Made by a program: the position numbers and the translations under genes. A stretch of DNA of 64,000 nt from an uncultured Clostridia bacterium (GTDB lineage Bacteria > Bacillota > Clostridia > Oscillospirales > Acutalibacteraceae). The notes under the pieces were generated by a model. It saw nothing but the letters and a program-made list of their open reading frames with translations. It was not told the origin of the DNA and made no database searches. The DNA is taken from contig CAKMIX010000001.1 of NCBI GenBank assembly GCA_927362715.1, positions 1 to 64,000 of the forward strand, written 5' to 3'. Positions within the stretch are counted from its first letter, which is position 1. Each line of letters begins with the position of its first letter. Positions 14,120 through 23,828 of this stretch are shown here, piece by piece.

Positions 14120-16678
14120 TTATTTCGGGATGCGCTGATAATAGATGAAGTTTCCGATACTCAATGGCTTTAAGAACACCCGAGCACGTGTAAAGGCATC
14201 CGAAAGGCGGCTTGCTCGCGGCACGACATCCCCTGCGCTGAACAGTTCCAGATCGTTTTTCACCTGCTCAGCGGTCACGCCGTCGCGCACAGGCTGCACA
14301 ATACGCTTCGTCTCACCCGGTAGCAGGTCAAAGAAATTATCGGAAAACGGCAGCAGGTTCGATTTGGAATGCACCTGTAAAAATCGCGTATAGCGCTTGG
14401 CGGTCAACTCGATTTGGGCCGCGCCGTTTGATACACGCACGTGCATATCCGCCTGCGTTTTCGGCAGCGGCAAATTCTTTTCCTTGTCAAACAGCACTGT
14501 TTTCCGCGCAAGAAGCGTTTCACCATCCATCAAATCTGCCACAAAGACGGCGCGCTTCAAATTGCCTTTTGCCGAAAGACGCGACACAGGCAGATCAAAC
14601 ACGATCTCGTTTTGCAAAGCGTCGACCGCAATGCTTTTTTTCTCGGAAGCGAACTGCTCCCCGTCAAAGCCTAAAAGCCGCCAGGAAAGCGTTGCCTGCC
14701 GTGCCTCCCGGGTGTCGTTGAGCACAAACACACGAAGCCTTTCTTTTGTATCCTCGACCGAAACGGTGAAAGGCGCATTGAAATGACGGGCGGCGTATTG
14801 CAGCGCCTTATAGTTACCGTAATAATCCATCCCCGCCCAGCTGCACACGGGCCAGCAATCGTTAAACTGCCAATACATCGAGCCGTTGCAGTGGCCTTTG
14901 TTGCGACGCCAATGCTCGGTCGCGTCGCGCACGCACTCCTCCTGGCAGATCTGTGAAAGATAGACGTAATCCGTAAAATGCTTCGGAAGGCGGAAGCGCG
15001 AAGCGATATAAAACGCCATTTTCATATTGCCGCCGGCGCATTTCTGATGCGAAAGGAACACTTCGCTGTTCAGGTCATAATCCGCAGGCGCGGCGTAGCG
15101 CGCGATCGTTTTTTGATCCGGCAGGCTTTCAAAACCGAATTCACTGCAAAAGCGCGTCATGCGCCGGCGATAATAAGTCAGCGGCTGTAAGCCGTGCCAA
15201 ACCGCCCACAGGTGCGTATCGCCCACGCTGTCGCGGTCCACACCCTGCAAATAGCCTGTGCCGCAGGGGCTCCCGGGGATGTAAGGCGTTTGCGTATCCA
15301 AAGTTTCCAGCCATTCGGGCAGGATATGATAAAAGAATTTTTCCGCCCACTCTATGTATTTACGGCGCGTCTGCCACGCGATGGACATGGTTTCGATCTC
15401 ATTGTTCCCGTTCCACAGCGCCAGACACGCATGATGGCGCAGGCGGCGGACGTTGTCGACAACCTCGCCGTGGATGTTTTCCAAAAGCGTCTCGTCAAAA
15501 AACGGATAGCCCTGACACGCGAAGCAGAAATCCTGCCAAATCAGAATGCCGTCACGGTCACATTTGTCATACAGCGCGTCGCGCTCATAGTACCCGCCGC
15601 CCCAAATGCGCAGCATATTGAAGTTGGAAAAACGCATGGCAGCCATGTCATATTCCATGCGCGCATCCGTATAGCGCGTGGCAAAGCTGTCGGGCGGGAT
15701 CCAGTTCGCGCCTTTGATAAACAGCGGTACGCCGTTGATACGGAATTGGAAATTCTCGCCGAATTCGTCCTTCTCACGGTTCAATTCGATCGTGCGAAGC
15801 CCGATTTTTTTTGTGACCGAATCTGTCACCGCATCACCGCAGAGCAATTCGAAGGCGACGGTATACAGCGGCTGCTGCGATTTGTCGGACAGGTCGCGCG
15901 TCCACCAAAGTTCGGGGTTTTCGATTTCTTCGTTCAGGTGCACGCAGCCGGGTTCCTCAAGCACGCCGCGGGTCTCTGTAAGCAAATCCCCTGCGGGGGA
16001 TAAAATACGCAAAACGTATGCCGGGGAACGTTCGGAAAGACATTCTATCTCAGGAGAAACAGACAGGCGTACTTTGCCGCCGGCATGGTGCTGTTCGATC
16101 AGAAGATCAGTGATCCGCGCGCCCGAATACCCGAAAATCCCAATGTTCCCGGAAATACCGCTCGGCGGCAGAACAGGGCCCCAGTCCCAGCCGAAATGAC
16201 ACTGCGGCTTGCGGATATGCGGAATACCGTCCATGCCGTTGCTGTTGCGCGGACATTTTTCGACCTCCTGTTTTGCCTTTACATAATTTACAGGTGAATA
16301 AAACAGGATCCGAATGCGGTTTTCGCCCGCCTTTAGGGCGGATTTCATATCAAAGGCATAGCGGCGGTGCGCGTTTTCCCCTTTGCCGACAAGCGTATCA
16401 TTTACGAAAACATCACAGATCGTGTCAAGCGTTGCACATTGCAGCTCCACGCGGTCACAGTCGAGAAGCTCTGCGGGAACGGTAAAGGTACGCTCATATT
16501 CCCAATCCGTCTCGGCGACCCAATATACCTCTTTTTCATTTAAGCCCACAAACGGGTCAGGGATCTTTTCAGCATGCAGTAAGTCTAGATAGTTGCACCC
16601 CGGGACTTTGGCTGGGAGCCACTCTCCCTTTTGTGCTTCACGAAATTTCCATTCCCCGTTTAACGAAATCTGCATCAT
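14120..16678 (-). CDS. Beta-mannosidase, GH2
   Basis: 852 residues. The family layout is clear: N-terminal jelly-roll (ISLNGEWKFREA), immunoglobulin-like domain and a TIM barrel. The motif RKPQCHFGWDWGP is typical of bacterial and animal beta-mannosidases. Catalytic acid Glu about 427 sits in LWNGNNE and nucleophile Glu about 513 in FCSEFGFE. It removes terminal beta-mannose, for example the core mannose of N-glycans or manno-oligosaccharides. No signal peptide is seen, so it acts in the cytoplasm on imported sugars. It ends with its own terminator. No mannan-PTS or ABC transporter is adjacent. Confidence 0.94.
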   Translation of the reverse strand: MMQISLNGEWKFREAQKGEWLPAKVPGCNYLDLLHAEKIPDPFVGLNEKEVYWVAETDWEYERTFTVPAELLDCDRVELQCATLDTICDVFVNDTLVGKGENAHRRYAFDMKSALKAGENRIRILFYSPVNYVKAKQEVEKCPRNSNGMDGIPHIRKPQCHFGWDWGPVLPPSGISGNIGIFGYSGARITDLLIEQHHAGGKVRLSVSPEIECLSERSPAYVLRILSPAGDLLTETRGVLEEPGCVHLNEEIENPELWWTRDLSDKSQQPLYTVAFELLCGDAVTDSVTKKIGLRTIELNREKDEFGENFQFRINGVPLFIKGANWIPPDSFATRYTDARMEYDMAAMRFSNFNMLRIWGGGYYERDALYDKCDRDGILIWQDFCFACQGYPFFDETLLENIHGEVVDNVRRLRHHACLALWNGNNEIETMSIAWQTRRKYIEWAEKFFYHILPEWLETLDTQTPYIPGSPCGTGYLQGVDRDSVGDTHLWAVWHGLQPLTYYRRRMTRFCSEFGFESLPDQKTIARYAAPADYDLNSEVFLSHQKCAGGNMKMAFYIASRFRLPKHFTDYVYLSQICQEECVRDATEHWRRNKGHCNGSMYWQFNDCWPVCSWAGMDYYGNYKALQYAARHFNAPFTVSVEDTKERLRVFVLNDTREARQATLSWRLLGFDGEQFASEKKSIAVDALQNEIVFDLPVSRLSAKGNLKRAVFVADLMDGETLLARKTVLFDKEKNLPLPKTQADMHVRVSNGAAQIELTAKRYTRFLQVHSKSNLLPFSDNFFDLLPGETKRIVQPVRDGVTAEQVKNDLELFSAGDVVPRASRLSDAFTRARVFLKPLSIGNFIYYQRIPK

Positions 16679-16697
16679 ACAAACCTCAAAACATTTT

Positions 16698-17690
16698 TTA
16701 TTTCAAAAAAGAATTCAGCTTCAGAAGCAGCCGCAACACGACCGGATTCCCGAGATACAGCAGACGGAACATCAGCCGCTCTTTCGAGGAGAGCCTTGCA
16801 AAATAAGGGTTTTGCATCGGCGCGGCAGTATATTGCAGCAAATTCTCCTTAAGTTTCTTGAGATAGGGTCCGGGCTTATTTGTAAAATGCAAAATTTCGC
16901 GCGCCGGCAGGAAAAAGCCATGATACGCAGCGATCCATTCCAACTGTTCGGCAAAAGTCTCCTGTGCGCCGATTTCACGGTAATGAGAAAAGATCATTTC
17001 GATCGCGCGAATACGGTTTGCAACCGTTTTTTCGGCGTCGCCGTTGCGCAGGGAGGAATTGCCGCGCAACAGATAATCATACAAAGGTTCGCCGCCGATA
17101 TATACCACGGCACGCATATCGGCATCGAGATTTGTGATCGCGATCAGATCCTCATACCAAACCCCAAGCGGAAAAGCAAATTGCTTTTCCTGCAAAAATG
17201 CACGGCTGAACAGCTTATTGCAGGGAGACGGATCCGTCAGCAACAGCTCTTTGCAGTCCTCGGAAGAAAGCGGAACATTTTCCGGTACATGCTGCTTAGT
17301 AGCATATTGTCTTTCGCCGGCTTCATTTACACCCTGCAGATCAAACATTACCACTTGTGCCTGATGCTTTTCGGCAACAGATAACGTCTTTTCCAAAAGC
17401 TGCGGTTCGATCATATCATCAGAATCGACAAACAACACATATTTTCCTGTTGCCGCCTGCAGCCCGGCGTTGCGTGCACTGCCCTGTCCGGCATTTTCCT
17501 GATGCAGCACGCGAATACGGCTGTCAGAAGCAGCAAGGCTGTCGCAAAGCTGTCCGCTTGCATCCGTAGAGCCGTCATCCACAAGCAAAATCTCCAATTC
17601 CGCCGCTGTCTGCGCCTGCACGGAGGCAACACATTTTTGTAAATATGCCTCGACGTTATAAACGGGGAGGATCACGCTGACTTTACACAT
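16698..17690 (-). CDS. Glycosyltransferase family 2
   Basis: 330 residues, GT-A fold. Nucleotide-sugar motifs: VSVILPVYNVEAYLQKCVAS at the N-terminus, LVDDGSTDASG, NAGQGSARNAGL and the metal-binding FVDSDD. The C-terminal third is helical and basic, as in polysaccharide GT2 enzymes. It transfers a sugar to a lipid-linked glycan at the cytoplasmic face. The start overlaps the end of the polymerase-like gene by eight bases. Sugar donor and linkage cannot be inferred. Confidence 0.9.
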   Translation of the reverse strand: MCKVSVILPVYNVEAYLQKCVASVQAQTAAELEILLVDDGSTDASGQLCDSLAASDSRIRVLHQENAGQGSARNAGLQAATGKYVLFVDSDDMIEPQLLEKTLSVAEKHQAQVVMFDLQGVNEAGERQYATKQHVPENVPLSSEDCKELLLTDPSPCNKLFSRAFLQEKQFAFPLGVWYEDLIAITNLDADMRAVVYIGGEPLYDYLLRGNSSLRNGDAEKTVANRIRAIEMIFSHYREIGAQETFAEQLEWIAAYHGFFLPAREILHFTNKPGPYLKKLKENLLQYTAAPMQNPYFARLSSKERLMFRLLYLGNPVVLRLLLKLNSFLK

Positions 17691-19116
17691 GGCTTTCCTC
17701 TATTTTTTTAAAATGGAATTTGGATTTGGTGTCCTGAGTCAAACTGTGCATCAGATACCCTAAAAATGCCCAGAACAGGAAAGCGCCGCCGGTATTCATA
17801 TAGAATGTTTCAGAGTAGAACATCATAGATACAAATACCGGTATGATACACAGCAGCAAGAACACCCGGTATTTATAGTCCTTGTCCTCAGACTTAAACA
17901 GGCGGCGGAACAAAGCCGTCAAAACCGATATAATAAAGCACAGAAGAATCACACAGCCGAGAAGTCCCTGGCTGACGAAAACATCAACAAAAGCATTATG
18001 CATACTGCCGAATTCGCCGAAATCGTTATTAACGATGTAGGTGTTCGGCAGATTGTCCTTCGCATATTCCCGGTAGTACCGGAAGGAAATCCCGAATAAA
18101 GGACTTGTTTTGAAGATCTCATATCCGCTGTACCAAATGGCAAAGCGACGGTTGCTGATGTCGTTATTGATATCGGCCTCCGTGCGCCCAACGAGAATCT
18201 CTTCTTCTTCTTTTTCTTTGTCATCTTCTCCGTTCTGCGTCTGTATCTCACGCTGCCAGACCTTAAATGCATTTCCGCCCTTTTGCACGCCGAGCACGAT
18301 CCCGACAGAGCCGACCGCCAAAATGACCGCAAGCAAAAGGCTGACAACGCCTTTTAAGACCGTTTTCATCTGTTTCAGGCGACGGAAGCGCAAGGCCAGC
18401 AGGAACATTGCGGCTGCAGCCGTAACGGCAGCAGCAACAAGCCCTGTGCGGGAGTCAGACAGAGCGATATACGCAATCTGTAAAACCGCGTGGATAACCA
18501 AAAAGACACGAAGCCCTTTTTTGGCAGTTTTGAAAAAGAAGCCCGCCATAACACAGGAAATAATCGAGAACACCGCGCCGTAATTCGGATCGGAGTAAAG
18601 CCCCCACAGGCGATTCCAAAGGAAGCCGGTAATGACGGCGTTGTCAACTACAGGGCGATAATGGTAATACCCCATGACGAACATAATCAATCCGGCAGCC
18701 GCAAGCACAAACGTATATCCAATGAAGAACCAGCTTATGATCTTGATCTCCCGTTTATCCTCTGAAACATCGCGGCTTTTGTCATAGGTATACACGGCAA
18801 AAAACTGAATCACCATCCAAATCATGGCCTGAATATTTTCCATCAGCCCATACTGGCGCATTAAAAGGGAAGAAAGCGCATAACTGCCGCAAAACAGCAC
18901 AAGAAATATAATACCGCGTGTGTCTATGTAGTTTTTCCAGCGAAACAGACGGAAGACAAGAAAAACCGCGCCGAGAAAGGCAACAATATAGGTAAGATAG
19001 TTCAGCCCTGTTGTTCGCGCACAAAGGCTGTTAAAGGACAAAAGCACTAACACAAAATACAGCATTTTGTAGCCAAACATACCCTTGTCAAAAAATTTAA
19101 CCACATTCTCTCTCAT
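17683..19116 (-). CDS. O-antigen ligase/polymerase-like membrane protein
   Basis: 477 residues with about 11-12 hydrophobic helices and a large polar loop between about 270 and 400 (KDNLPNTYIVNNDFGEFGSM, AFVDVFVSQGLLG). The H-N-x-F/V-D-x-x-x-S-x-G-x-x-G pattern in MHNAFVDVFVSQGLLG is the Wzy_C/WaaL family signature. It would polymerise or ligate glycan units outside the membrane. Neighbouring genes are glycosyltransferases; no Wzx flippase or Wzz regulator is visible in the window. Confidence 0.82.
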   Translation of the reverse strand: MRENVVKFFDKGMFGYKMLYFVLVLLSFNSLCARTTGLNYLTYIVAFLGAVFLVFRLFRWKNYIDTRGIIFLVLFCGSYALSSLLMRQYGLMENIQAMIWMVIQFFAVYTYDKSRDVSEDKREIKIISWFFIGYTFVLAAAGLIMFVMGYYHYRPVVDNAVITGFLWNRLWGLYSDPNYGAVFSIISCVMAGFFFKTAKKGLRVFLVIHAVLQIAYIALSDSRTGLVAAAVTAAAAMFLLALRFRRLKQMKTVLKGVVSLLLAVILAVGSVGIVLGVQKGGNAFKVWQREIQTQNGEDDKEKEEEEILVGRTEADINNDISNRRFAIWYSGYEIFKTSPLFGISFRYYREYAKDNLPNTYIVNNDFGEFGSMHNAFVDVFVSQGLLGCVILLCFIISVLTALFRRLFKSEDKDYKYRVFLLLCIIPVFVSMMFYSETFYMNTGGAFLFWAFLGYLMHSLTQDTKSKFHFKKIEESHV

Positions 19117-19123
19117 AGTGACC

Positions 19124-20224
19124 TCACAACAATTTTGAATAATCCATAGTATCTATATCAAAGCCGGCATCCGAAAGGGCTTGTCCTGTATCGGGCCTGT
19201 CGGCACCTTTGGCTTCTAAAAGCGTCTGCGCCCATTGCGAAACCGAATCCGAAGAAGATATGGGAACCGTTACGCATAGGTTTGTAACCGCCGTTTCCTT
19301 GGGCACAAATTCACTGCAAACGCAGCGCAGCCCCGCTGCCTGCGCTTCAACGGCCGCAATACCCAACCCTTCAAAATTGGAGGGAAATGCAAAGACGTCC
19401 ATTGCCTGCAAAAAATCGGAAGCATTCATGTGCCTGCCTGCAAAAACCACACGCTCAAAAATACCCAGGCTTTTTGCTTTGTCCCGCATCGTATCAAATA
19501 AAGCGCCGTCCCCAACCAACAAAAGCATCGCGTCGTCATCGCGCCGACAGATTTCTGCGAATACATCCAACAGAAATGTATGGTTTTTGGGATACAAAAA
19601 GTTCCCGATATGACCAACTACAAAACGATTTTCAAGCCCATACTCCGCACGCACCTCGGCGCGTGTATCCGCGTCAAAGGCATAGGCCCTTGCGTGGATC
19701 GCATTATTGACAACACGGAAACGATCGCCGCGCACAGTTTTCTTCGGAAACATCCAAAGTCCCGCGCTTTCGGAGCAAGCATAAAAATCCGTTCCGAAGC
19801 GATATAAGACGATTTTGCACACCTTATGCAGAAACGTCATGACAGCGCGCAGGATCGGGCTTGACGCATCATAGCCGGCTGCATGGCTGTGAATGATGAT
19901 TTTAGGAATGCCGCTTCGTTTTGCCGCCAATGGGCCGAAGATACACAGCGCCGTAGAAATATTAAAATACGCCGTATCGTATTGACGGCTGCGAAACAGC
20001 GCCCGATATTCGCGGTATTGGCGGATCGGATGTGCAAGCGAACTGACCGGGATAAGGCCGGCCGAACGCTCCTGTAAGTATGCCTGCAACTCAGGATGGA
20101 CAGCGTCCGTAAAAAAATCAAATGCGATTGGCTCATCACGGGTGTTTTCAAACAGGTTCAGGATATACCGATCAATACCGCCGGCTTTTCCGTCCTGAAT
20201 AGGCCCGATGCAGACACGCTTCAT
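19124..20224 (-). CDS. Glycosyltransferase family 1/4
   Basis: 366 residues, GT-B fold. RVCIGPIQDGKAGGIDRYIL starts the acceptor domain; the donor domain has VGHIGNFLYPKNH, LLLVGDGALFD and SNFEGLGIAAVEAQAAGL, the E-x7-E signature of GT4 enzymes. The ATG at 20224 has AAAGGAGGGGG upstream; a longer open frame to 20353 overlaps the next gene and is not used. It likely adds one sugar of the polysaccharide repeat. Confidence 0.9.
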   Translation of the reverse strand: MKRVCIGPIQDGKAGGIDRYILNLFENTRDEPIAFDFFTDAVHPELQAYLQERSAGLIPVSSLAHPIRQYREYRALFRSRQYDTAYFNISTALCIFGPLAAKRSGIPKIIIHSHAAGYDASSPILRAVMTFLHKVCKIVLYRFGTDFYACSESAGLWMFPKKTVRGDRFRVVNNAIHARAYAFDADTRAEVRAEYGLENRFVVGHIGNFLYPKNHTFLLDVFAEICRRDDDAMLLLVGDGALFDTMRDKAKSLGIFERVVFAGRHMNASDFLQAMDVFAFPSNFEGLGIAAVEAQAAGLRCVCSEFVPKETAVTNLCVTVPISSSDSVSQWAQTLLEAKGADRPDTGQALSDAGFDIDTMDYSKLL

Positions 20225-20238
20225 ATTTCCCCCTCCTT

Positions 20239-21309
20239 TCAGCGGCTCTGCTTTGCACGCGCAAACAAAGCCGGGAGTTTGGTTTTCACAAAATAGATCC
20301 CTCTTGCGCATAGCAGCATCAGAGAAACCCGCTTCTTCTTCAAAAGCGCGCACAACACACCGGCCAGCCGCCCCTCCGGTGCTGCATGCAGGGTTAAGTC
20401 ACGGAAAAAAGGATCCTGAAGCTGTGAAACCAGCCATTCCCTTCGCGCCTTTGCATTCATTTCAGCCCGCGGATCACAGTTGCGCTGCAGCGCCGAAAAA
20501 ACACTGCGCACATATATATTTCCCAAAACGGCTTTAACTGCATCGGTACAGGCGTTTTCACGCGCATAAAAGTCAAAAAGATCCTGCACGCGCGCTTGCT
20601 GCAAGGCAAAATAATCCGCAACAAAGCGCCCGGTCAAGCTCTCGTTCTCTCTTTTATAATAATAATAGCCGACCACATCCAACACCGTCAGAGACATGAC
20701 CGAGCGAAAAAGCTCAATATTATAACGAAAGTCCTCATTCAAAGGCATATCCGCAAACGAAACGCCGGAATTCCGTAAGACTTCCGCAGCATAAAATTTG
20801 TTCCACAGATATCCGAATAACGTTGTCTTTTCTATGGAAATTACCTCATCGCGCACCTGCTCATGCGTGGTCAGGTGTTTAGCCGGATAGCAAATATCAA
20901 CGCGCGAGAAAGCACGGCCGTTTGCATCTGTATAAACTTCCTGCGCACCGAACATCAGCACCTGCGGCTGATCCGCACGGAGCACTTCATGTGCCGCTTC
21001 CATGATCGTATCGGACACGGTATCATCCGAATCCATAAATAGTATATAGCTACCCTTTGCCGACGCAAAACCAACGGTACGCGCATGGCTTGCCCCCCCG
21101 TTTTGCGGCAGATGAATCACACGCACACGCACATCCTTATCGGCATAGGCGTCGCAGATCGCACCGGAACCGTCCGGCGAGCAGTCATCCACAAGGATCA
21201 ATTCAAAATCCGTAAAGGATTGCCGCAATACGCTTTCCACCGCAGCGGGAAGATAGGCTTCGGTTTTGTAGACCGGCATGATGACCGTAAAAAAAGGTGC
21301 TGACTCCAT
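20239..21309 (-). CDS. Glycosyltransferase family 2
   Basis: 356 residues. FTVIMPVYKTEAYLPAAVES, LVDDCSPDGSG, GGASHARTVGFASA and FMDSDD mark a GT-A catalytic domain of about 230 residues; the C-terminal region is helical and ends with basic residues (KTKLPALFARAKQSR). It is closely similar in layout to the next gene upstream, suggesting duplication within the locus. GGGGAGAA precedes the ATG. Confidence 0.9.
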   Translation of the reverse strand: MESAPFFTVIMPVYKTEAYLPAAVESVLRQSFTDFELILVDDCSPDGSGAICDAYADKDVRVRVIHLPQNGGASHARTVGFASAKGSYILFMDSDDTVSDTIMEAAHEVLRADQPQVLMFGAQEVYTDANGRAFSRVDICYPAKHLTTHEQVRDEVISIEKTTLFGYLWNKFYAAEVLRNSGVSFADMPLNEDFRYNIELFRSVMSLTVLDVVGYYYYKRENESLTGRFVADYFALQQARVQDLFDFYARENACTDAVKAVLGNIYVRSVFSALQRNCDPRAEMNAKARREWLVSQLQDPFFRDLTLHAAPEGRLAGVLCALLKKKRVSLMLLCARGIYFVKTKLPALFARAKQSR

Positions 21310-21326
21310 ACGCTTCTCCCCTTGCT

Positions 21327-22385
21327 TTACCGCTTTGCTTTCAGCTTTGCAAACAGCTTGACATTGCCGGATTTCACGCGGGAAATAAAGCTGCCCTCAA
21401 GATAAGTCAAAGCCGTGCTCTGCATGCGGATGGGGATGAGCATGATCTTCATATAGGAAGACTGCGCGCGCATCACGGGCAGAAGTTCTTTTACCTTTGG
21501 GTCGGTAATGATTTTGCGGATCTCGCGCTTTTTCTCCGCTGTGGAAAGCGTGCAGCTCTTGTTCGTCACATTTTCAACGCAGCCGATCACACGCTCAATG
21601 TAGCGGCGTGCCAAAAATTCACGGCTGTTCTCGTCGTCTACGCCCCAATGGCGGTAGAGGTCGACCATCCAGCCGTGTTCCTCTTCGCGCTTTTCATACA
21701 TATCGCTTCTGTACTTCGTGGTCTCGGACTCGGCGCGTTTGCGTACAAAGTGATAATATTTGCCCGGGATGACAGTCACGCGCTCCACGTCGCGCAGGAC
21801 GCTTAAATTAAACGGGAAATCATCCCAAAACGTATTCGGGAAATACAGCTTGTTTTCCCGGATATAATCGCCGAGATACAGCTTGTTCCAGGGCGTATAC
21901 AACAGGTTGCGGTCAAACAGCCGATAGGCGTCCTTACGGAACTCCTGCTGTGTGGCATATACCTTGCCCTCTGCCGCCTGCTCTTGCGTGTATTTTTCCG
22001 TATCGGAATAATATGTGTCAATATAATAACCCGAAACGACAAGCTGCGCATTCGTGCTTTCCGCTGCAGAGACCATATCTTCCAGCATATTCGGTTCCGC
22101 GAAATCGTCGGAATCCATAAAATAGAAATATTTGCCCGCCGCTTTGTCGATCGCGGTATTGCGCGCGCTGGGCGCACCGCCGTTCTCCTTATGGATCACG
22201 CGAATGCGGCTGTCCTTTTCGGCGTAAGCGTCACAGATCGCACCGCTTTTGTCGGGGCTGCCGTCATCCACGGCGAACATTTCCCAATCCGTAAAGGTTT
22301 GTTTCTGCATGCTCTCGATCGCAGCGCCTACATAGTCTTCCACGCCGTATACGGGCATGATAATGCTGACTTTCACCTCTGCCAC
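21327..22385 (-). CDS. Glycosyltransferase family 2, first gene of the glycan operon
   Basis: 352 residues. VSIIMPVYGVEDYVGAAIES, VDDGSPDKSGAICDAY and FMDSDDFAEPNM are the GT2 motifs. It starts with GTG at 22385, eight bases after GGAGAG. It resembles the downstream GT2 at 20239-21309. A strong promoter and a leader hairpin lie upstream (22408-22480), so transcription of the set of five genes 22385-16698 probably begins here. Confidence 0.9.
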   Translation of the reverse strand: MAEVKVSIIMPVYGVEDYVGAAIESMQKQTFTDWEMFAVDDGSPDKSGAICDAYAEKDSRIRVIHKENGGAPSARNTAIDKAAGKYFYFMDSDDFAEPNMLEDMVSAAESTNAQLVVSGYYIDTYYSDTEKYTQEQAAEGKVYATQQEFRKDAYRLFDRNLLYTPWNKLYLGDYIRENKLYFPNTFWDDFPFNLSVLRDVERVTVIPGKYYHFVRKRAESETTKYRSDMYEKREEEHGWMVDLYRHWGVDDENSREFLARRYIERVIGCVENVTNKSCTLSTAEKKREIRKIITDPKVKELLPVMRAQSSYMKIMLIPIRMQSTALTYLEGSFISRVKSGNVKLFAKLKAKR

Positions 22386-22407
22386 AAGTACACTCTCCTT
22401 TTGTTCT

Positions 22408-22425
22408 GCGAAGCGGGCGCTTCGC
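22408..22425 (-). promoter_or_regulatory. Hairpin in the leader of the glycan operon
   Basis: GCGAAGC and GCTTCGC pair around GCCC, about 12 bases upstream of the ribosome binding site. It has no U-tract, so an RNA stability or translation element is more likely than a terminator. Confidence 0.5.
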
Positions 22426-22451
22426 GGCTATGCGGGATATATTCGGGAGCT

Positions 22452-22480
22452 ATTATAGCACCCGAAGCGATAAGTTGCAA
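22452..22480 (-). promoter_or_regulatory. Promoter of the glycosyltransferase operon
   Basis: Minus strand: TTGCAA (22475-22480), 17 bases, TATAAT (22452-22457) with an extended TGC in front. It lies downstream of glf, so glf can be expressed separately. Confidence 0.88.
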
Positions 22481-22492
22481 GCTAAGCCCTGC

Positions 22493-23590
22493 TTAAAGTT
22501 CCTTATCACAAAGCGATAATGCTGCTTCAACACACTTGTCCATATCATAATACTTGTACTGTGCAAGCCTGCCACCGAACAATACCTTTTCTTCTTTGGC
22601 GGCGAGATCGGCGTATTTTTGGTACAGCGAATTGTTTTCCTCGTCATTCACCGGGTAATACGGCTCCATCCCCGGCTCCCAATCTGCGGGGTATTCGCGG
22701 GTAATAACCGTTTTCGGCTGTTTGCCGAACGCAAAATGCTTGTGCTCGATAATGCGTGTATACGGAACTTCGCGCTCGGTATAATTGACAACGGCGACGC
22801 CCTGATAGTTTTCACAGTCCAGCGTCTCGCTCTCAAAGCGCAGGCTGCGGTAGCCGAGCGCCCCGTACACATAGTCGTAATAGGCATCGATCATACCGGT
22901 GTACAGGCACTTATCCGCCATGGAGAGGAATTTTTCCCGATCGGAGAAGAAGTCTGTATTTAACAGCACATCGCAGCCCTCAAGCAGTTTTTCTACTATA
23001 GCCGTATAGCCTTTTGTCGGGATGCCCTGCCAGCGGTCATTAAAATAGTTGTTGTCATAGGTATATCGAACAGGCAGCCTGCGGATGATGAACGCGGGAA
23101 GCTCGGTGCAATCCCTGCCCCACTGCTTTTCCGTATAGCCCTTGACGAGCTTTGTATACACCTCGCGCCCGACAAGGCTGATCGCTTGCTCTTCCAAATT
23201 TTTCGGCTCGCCTGTGATCTCCGCACGTTGGCTGTCGATCACGCGGCGCGCCTCCTCGGGGGTCACGACACCGAACATTTTGGAAAAGGTATTCATATTG
23301 AACGGCATATTATAGATCTCGCCTTTATAGTTGGCGATTGGAGAATTAACAAAATTGTTGAACTCGGCAAATTCATTTACATAATTCCAGACGCACGGAT
23401 TGCTTGTGTGGAAGATGTGCGCGCCGTACTTGTGCACGGAGATCCCCTCGACCTCCTCGGAATAGATATTGCCGCCGATGTGGCTGCGCTTTTCAATAAG
23501 CAAAACGGACTTGCCGCGTTTTTGCGCCTCGTGTGCAAACACAGCGCCGAACAGCCCGCAGCCGACGATCAGATAGTCATAGTGTTTCAA
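22493..23590 (-). CDS. glf: UDP-galactopyranose mutase
   Basis: 365 residues. The N-terminal FAD-binding motif YLIVGCGLFGAVFAHEAQKR and the family blocks KYGAHIFHTSN, YTEKQWG, LPVRYTYDNNYFNDRWQGIP and VLFGGRLAQYKYYDMD identify it. It converts UDP-galactopyranose to UDP-galactofuranose, which is used in surface polysaccharides. The TTG at 23590 has AGGAGG seven bases upstream and gives a normal length; an earlier start at 23644 has no such site. Its position at the head of the glycosyltransferase set implies that the polymer contains galactofuranose. Confidence 0.96.
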   Translation of the reverse strand: MKHYDYLIVGCGLFGAVFAHEAQKRGKSVLLIEKRSHIGGNIYSEEVEGISVHKYGAHIFHTSNPCVWNYVNEFAEFNNFVNSPIANYKGEIYNMPFNMNTFSKMFGVVTPEEARRVIDSQRAEITGEPKNLEEQAISLVGREVYTKLVKGYTEKQWGRDCTELPAFIIRRLPVRYTYDNNYFNDRWQGIPTKGYTAIVEKLLEGCDVLLNTDFFSDREKFLSMADKCLYTGMIDAYYDYVYGALGYRSLRFESETLDCENYQGVAVVNYTEREVPYTRIIEHKHFAFGKQPKTVITREYPADWEPGMEPYYPVNDEENNSLYQKYADLAAKEEKVLFGGRLAQYKYYDMDKCVEAALSLCDKEL

Positions 23591-23828
23591 AGGCTCCGCC
23601 TCCTTGATGATAAACAACGGTTTGCAATTTCCGAAAACCCGCACATTGGCAGATTTCCACTTGTATTTTTGATTAGTATATCATTTTTTTTACCAAAAGA
23701 AAAGGAAAACGTAAAATATTAGAAATTTGTTAATTTCTGATAAAAAAAGTTTTTTTGATTTTTCGAAAAAAACGGTGGATATTGTGAAAGGTTTATGTTA
23801 TATTGATGTCGCGGGAGGTGAACGATCG

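Noticed and set aside
15194-16003. 269-codon plus-strand frame
   Set aside because: Opposite the beta-mannosidase with both catalytic Glu motifs on the minus strand.
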